Assembly (NCBI RefSeq): GCF_000020505.1
Contig: NC_011027.1
Location: forward strand, 1,410,001-1,474,000
DNA length: 64,000 bases
Reading direction: 5' to 3'
From: Chlorobaculum parvum NCIB 8327
GTDB lineage: Bacteria > Bacteroidota > Chlorobiia > Chlorobiales > Chlorobiaceae
Shown: positions 60,895 to 64,000 of the stretch, one piece after another
How the letters are laid out: every line of letters starts with the position of its first letter
Numbering within the stretch: the first letter of the stretch is position 1
The notes under the pieces: generated by a model
Seen by the model: only the letters and a program-made list of their open reading frames with translations
What the model was told of the DNA's origin: nothing
Databases searched by the model: none
Made by a program: the position numbers and the translations under genes

Positions 60895-60920
60895 AAGGGC
60901 GGACACGCAGGTCCGCCCTT
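60895..60920. terminator. hairpin between convergent genes
   Basis: Perfect 10-base stem AAGGGCGGAC/GTCCGCCCTT with a 6-base loop; only a modest T tract follows (ACATTTTC). Could be a terminator or a dispersed repeat. Confidence 0.55.
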
Positions 60921-60950
60921 ACATTTTCTCGATTGTCACAACTCACCCAC

Positions 60951-61772
60951 TCACAAGCACGAGTGATGGGTGCCTGTCTGCTTGTGTTTTTCCGGAAACA
61001 CGAGGCGTTGGTTCATATCGAGTGACGGTTCAGGCACTTCAGTGCGGCCCACGATGTGCGCAGGCACGCCGGCGACCGTGTAGTGCGGCGGCACATCGTC
61101 GAGCACCACGCTGCCGGCACCGATTTTAGCGCCTTCACCGATTTTGATGTTGCCGAGAATCTTGGCGCCAGCACCAATCATCACCGACTTTCCGACCTTG
61201 GGATGGCGGTCGCCGCCCTCCTTGCCGGTGCCGCCGAGCGTCACTTCGTGCAGAATCGACACGTTATCTTCAACAACGGCGGTCTCGCCGATGACGAGGC
61301 TGGTGGCGTGGTCGAGCAAAATGCCTTTGCCGATCTTTGCCGCCGGGTGAATATCGACAGCGAACACCTCCGACATGCGATTCTGCAGGAAATAGGCCAG
61401 CGATTTGCGGCCGTTCTGCCACAGCCAGTGCGCCAACCGGTAAGACTGGAGCGCCTGATAGCCTTTGAGAAAAAGCATGATCTCGAAATAGTTCACCGCT
61501 GCCGGGTCGCGCTCCTGCGTGGCCACCATGTCACAGGCAGCGCACCGGACAGACTCCGGATTCTGACGGTAAAAATCCTCGAAAATCCCCTCCAGTACCG
61601 GCGGAGGAAAGTGCTTCGAGCCGAGCTTCACGGAAAGCAACATCGCCAGCGCTGGAGCAAACTCGTCGTACCGCAGAATGTGCTGTTCAAGAAACAGCCG
61701 TATCTCCGGCTCACGCTCGCACTCAAGACGCGCCTCTTCCCGGATCAACGACCAGATATCCTGTACACTCAT
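60951..61772 (-). CDS. cysE: serine O-acetyltransferase
   Basis: 273 residues. An N-terminal helical domain (IRLF-type, LAHWLWQNGRKSLAYFLQNRM) is followed by a left-handed beta helix with hexapeptide repeats and the block EVTLGGTGKEGGDRHPKVG, then GAGSVVLDDVPPHYTVAGVPA. It makes O-acetylserine for cysteine synthesis. The ATG at 61772 has a GGAAGG site 5 bases before it, so the upstream GTG is not chosen. Confidence 0.94.
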   Translation of the reverse strand: MSVQDIWSLIREEARLECEREPEIRLFLEQHILRYDEFAPALAMLLSVKLGSKHFPPPVLEGIFEDFYRQNPESVRCAACDMVATQERDPAAVNYFEIMLFLKGYQALQSYRLAHWLWQNGRKSLAYFLQNRMSEVFAVDIHPAAKIGKGILLDHATSLVIGETAVVEDNVSILHEVTLGGTGKEGGDRHPKVGKSVMIGAGAKILGNIKIGEGAKIGAGSVVLDDVPPHYTVAGVPAHIVGRTEVPEPSLDMNQRLVFPEKHKQTGTHHSCL

Positions 61773-62041
61773 AATCACCTTCCCTATGGCTTGTGGCAGC
61801 GAGCCGAAACTGCCCGCCGTATGATGCTATAAAGTCCTGCCGGTCTCTTAAAGGTTTCCTGTCGATGTATGCGACAAACTCCGCCTCCTGCAAACACCTG
61901 ATAAAACCAGCTGGCCAAATGTACGCAAAACGCTGCAAACCATCCACCTGCCCCTTGCCACACCACGCATCAGGTCGTCTGAACGAACGGAAAATGCTCC
62001 ATGTTTTCTGAAAAATTTTACGTACACTTGCCTACAGCTCC

Positions 62042-62494
62042 ATGAATACGACACCGCGCGACACCATGCTTATCTCAAGGAAAATCGAGATCGACTACGG
62101 CCACACCCTTCCCAACAGCTTCACCTTCTGCAACCAGCTGCACGGCCACCGCGGCGTGATTGTTGCAAGCGTCGAAGGCCCGGTCATCAATCGCGACGGC
62201 GATGCCGAACAGGGCATGGTGATGGATTTCAAGTTCCTGCGCGAAATCATGGACAAGCAGATTCATGACGTGCTCGATCACGGTTTTGCGGTCTGGAAAG
62301 AGGATAAGGAAGACCTCGAATTCATCCTCAAGCGCAACACCCGCGTGCTGGTCACCGACGAGCCCCCCACCGCCGAATACCTCGCCAAATGGGCCTTCAA
62401 CCAGATCAGCGACAAGCTCCCCGAAGGCGTGACACTCAAAAACCTCCGCTGGTACGAAACACCAAACAATTGGGCAGACTTCACCGGCGAGTGA
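62042..62494 (+). CDS. 6-pyruvoyltetrahydropterin synthase/QueD-family protein
   Basis: 150 residues. The zinc-binding His are H21 (DYGHTL), H34 and H36 (LHGHRG); a Cys (FTFCNQ) sits at the catalytic position. VMDFKFLREIMDKQIHDVLDHG fits the family. QueD makes carboxytetrahydropterin for queuosine, which would agree with queA at 39415. The start could also be the ATG at 62066. Family sure, substrate inferred. Confidence 0.85.
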   Translation: MNTTPRDTMLISRKIEIDYGHTLPNSFTFCNQLHGHRGVIVASVEGPVINRDGDAEQGMVMDFKFLREIMDKQIHDVLDHGFAVWKEDKEDLEFILKRNTRVLVTDEPPTAEYLAKWAFNQISDKLPEGVTLKNLRWYETPNNWADFTGE

Positions 62495-62738
62495 CCCCCG
62501 ATATCGTCTCGAATCGGAACACCGATTGTCTGGCCAACCAATGTCCTACCTTTTAGCAAAAACCTTGCTAACCTGCTGATTTAGAATCATTTCTGAGAGG
62601 TCGCAAAAGATTCACAAATCTCCTTTGCACCTTAATAAGCTGACCAGCCATCGGTGTTGAGCCTTTAACAAAGGGTAAAAAAACATTACTTTTTACGTGT
62701 TTCCCTTTATCTATTCACCGAAAGAAAAGGAGAGAGCC

Positions 62739-64000
62739 GTGGATAACCAGCACCAGAATTCGGCGAGCCCTCAAAAACGGCAATATATCGTCGTTGTGCA
62801 TGGCATGGGCGAGCAGAAAACCAATGTCACGGCCCCTCCGGTTGTAGAGCGTTTCGGTGAAGCTCGCCACAGAGAACCCGTCTCTCCAGATTCAAAAAAA
62901 CAGTGGTTTCAACGCAGCTCATCCTCCGAAACCCCGACCTATAATTTTATCATACCGGCCAATCTCTCGGAACAAACCGTTCGCAATGACGGAATCGGTC
63001 ACGGCTGGGCAGAATTCGAGGGGATTTCCGTATCGCAGGATTCCAACCCGCAGGAATTCAACGGAGCGATTTCCACTGACCCCAACGGCAAGAACTTCAG
63101 ATTCGTCGATATAGCCTGGCAATTCATTCTCAGGAGCGATATTGAAACCTTCGGTTCCTCAACCGAAGAGTGGGCCTCGGCCCTGCTCGAAAAGCTTGAG
63201 CTTCGGAAGAAGAATGGCAAGCCGATGGCTTCCTGGGCGCTGCCAATGCTCAAGTCCATCGTCAATACGGCCATCCCCGTTAAAGAGATGCTGGCATTCA
63301 AATATGCCGCCTTGACGAAACTGGTTTTTGACGGCTTCCTGGGCGACGTGCATCTTTATGGCGATTACGGCAGAACCCGAGGACGCGCGGTCAGGCATTT
63401 CCATGTCGTGCTGGATGAAATCATGATCAGGGATTTTCTGCAATGGTACTGGCAAATCTATTACCAGAGCAAAGAGCAGAACGCTAAAAAACCGGCATAC
63501 GAACCACCGGAATTCACCATCATCGCGCACAGTCTCGGCAGCATCATGAGTTTCGACTCGCTGGTCTACGCGCACATCAGGGACGACATCCGGCGAAACG
63601 ACTACACCAGCGAAGAGTGGCCCGAGAGCCTGCCGTTTCCAGGCTACGATTTCATTCATGACATCGAAAAAAAGAACTGGAACTACCTGCACGGCAAACT
63701 CCAGAGCATATGGAAAGCCGAGCAAGGCAACCCGGCTATTCTCGACGTTATCAGGCACATCATTCCAAATGCAGACGAGCTGTTTAACGCCGATACCGCG
63801 CATGCAAACGGTGACCAACAAGAGCACAAGAGCATTGCCGCACCTGAAATCCCCTACGTATCATGGAAAAATCATGTAACCAATTTCATCACCATCGGCT
63901 CTCCTATCGATAAATTTCTTGCACTCTGGCCTGATAATTATCTGCACCTCTACGACACTGGAACAGTCACCACGTCCGCCCCGGAAAAGATGTATCATTA
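62739..64000 (+). CDS. large alpha/beta-hydrolase-like protein, 3' end cut by window edge
   Basis: The first 420 codons are visible from a GTG at 62739 preceded by AAAGGAGAG. Near the N-terminus is VVVHGMGEQK and at residue 265 a nucleophile Ser in IAHSLGSIMSFDSL, as in serine lipases and esterases. A long insert separates these parts. There is no signal peptide or membrane helix. A later segment GSPIDKFLALWPDNY looks like a lipase/phospholipase family feature. Function is not clear. The 244 bases before it hold no gene. Confidence 0.72.
   Translation, partial: MDNQHQNSASPQKRQYIVVVHGMGEQKTNVTAPPVVERFGEARHREPVSPDSKKQWFQRSSSSETPTYNFIIPANLSEQTVRNDGIGHGWAEFEGISVSQDSNPQEFNGAISTDPNGKNFRFVDIAWQFILRSDIETFGSSTEEWASALLEKLELRKKNGKPMASWALPMLKSIVNTAIPVKEMLAFKYAALTKLVFDGFLGDVHLYGDYGRTRGRAVRHFHVVLDEIMIRDFLQWYWQIYYQSKEQNAKKPAYEPPEFTIIAHSLGSIMSFDSLVYAHIRDDIRRNDYTSEEWPESLPFPGYDFIHDIEKKNWNYLHGKLQSIWKAEQGNPAILDVIRHIIPNADELFNADTAHANGDQQEHKSIAAPEIPYVSWKNHVTNFITIGSPIDKFLALWPDNYLHLYDTGTVTTSAPEKMYH

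Overview
The window reads as chromosome of a green sulfur bacterium (Chlorobi), most likely Chlorobaculum or a close relative. The evidence is a compact 11-gene nuoABCDHIJKLMN set lacking nuoEFG next to an uptake-hydrogenase small subunit, a B12/radical-SAM protein of the BchE/BchQ/BchR type (candidate bacteriochlorophyll methyltransferase), a PaaI-type hotdog thioesterase, strict-anaerobe oxygen-defence proteins (rubrerythrin, Dps-like thioferritin, Tpx), and a moderately high GC content with strong third-position C bias. I see no phage, intact insertion sequence or CRISPR array.

Layout, left to right. 1-873 (-): 5' part of hupS, cut by the window edge. 1128-12306 (-): nuo operon, nuoN at the left and nuoA at the right. 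12522-15041 (-): operon of a PAP2-like membrane protein, a divergent ferrochelatase, a TPR protein and a small membrane protein. 15305-15585: two tRNA-Leu genes. 15672-17144 (+): HIT protein and a methyltransferase. 17343-22456 (-): TolC-like protein, RarA, riboflavin synthase, thiol peroxidase, ABC ATPase. 22457-26692: gene-poor accessory stretch with small unknown genes, a secreted Arg/Asp-rich protein and a probably frameshifted small gene. 26693-31647 (+): a 1397-residue soluble hybrid sensor kinase and an SDR. 31731-32964 (-): Spy-like protein and a lipoprotein.

33169-36075, 36123-39296 (+): alpha/beta hydrolase, tmk, a HAD phosphatase-like protein and a fused beta-phosphoglucomutase/GH65 phosphorylase (alpha-glucoside, probably trehalose-type, metabolism). 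39415-41967 (+): queA, ispD, tRNA-Met, tRNA-Gly, thioesterase. 42160-43566 (+): B12/radical-SAM protein. 43754-51797: a second secreted Arg/Asp-rich protein (-), zupT (+), aspS, dnaX, YihY-family membrane protein, rubrerythrin and thioferritin (all -). dnaX is split by an A10 run followed by a small hairpin, the hallmark of programmed frameshifting or slippage giving gamma (390 aa) and tau (about 621 aa).

52084-56370 (+): molybdenum-cofactor operon moaC-moaB fusion, moeA, mobB-mobA fusion, moaA, translationally coupled and facing a MOSC protein (-). 56932-64000: DUF2141-like secreted protein (-), pentapeptide-repeat protein, secreted CAP-domain protein, endonuclease/exonuclease/phosphatase-family protein (+), serine acetyltransferase (-), QueD-like protein (+) and the 5' part of a large hydrolase-like gene (+) that runs off the window.

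Many transcription units end in recognisable intrinsic terminators, which I list. Functions are inferred from motifs visible in the translations; no database search was possible.
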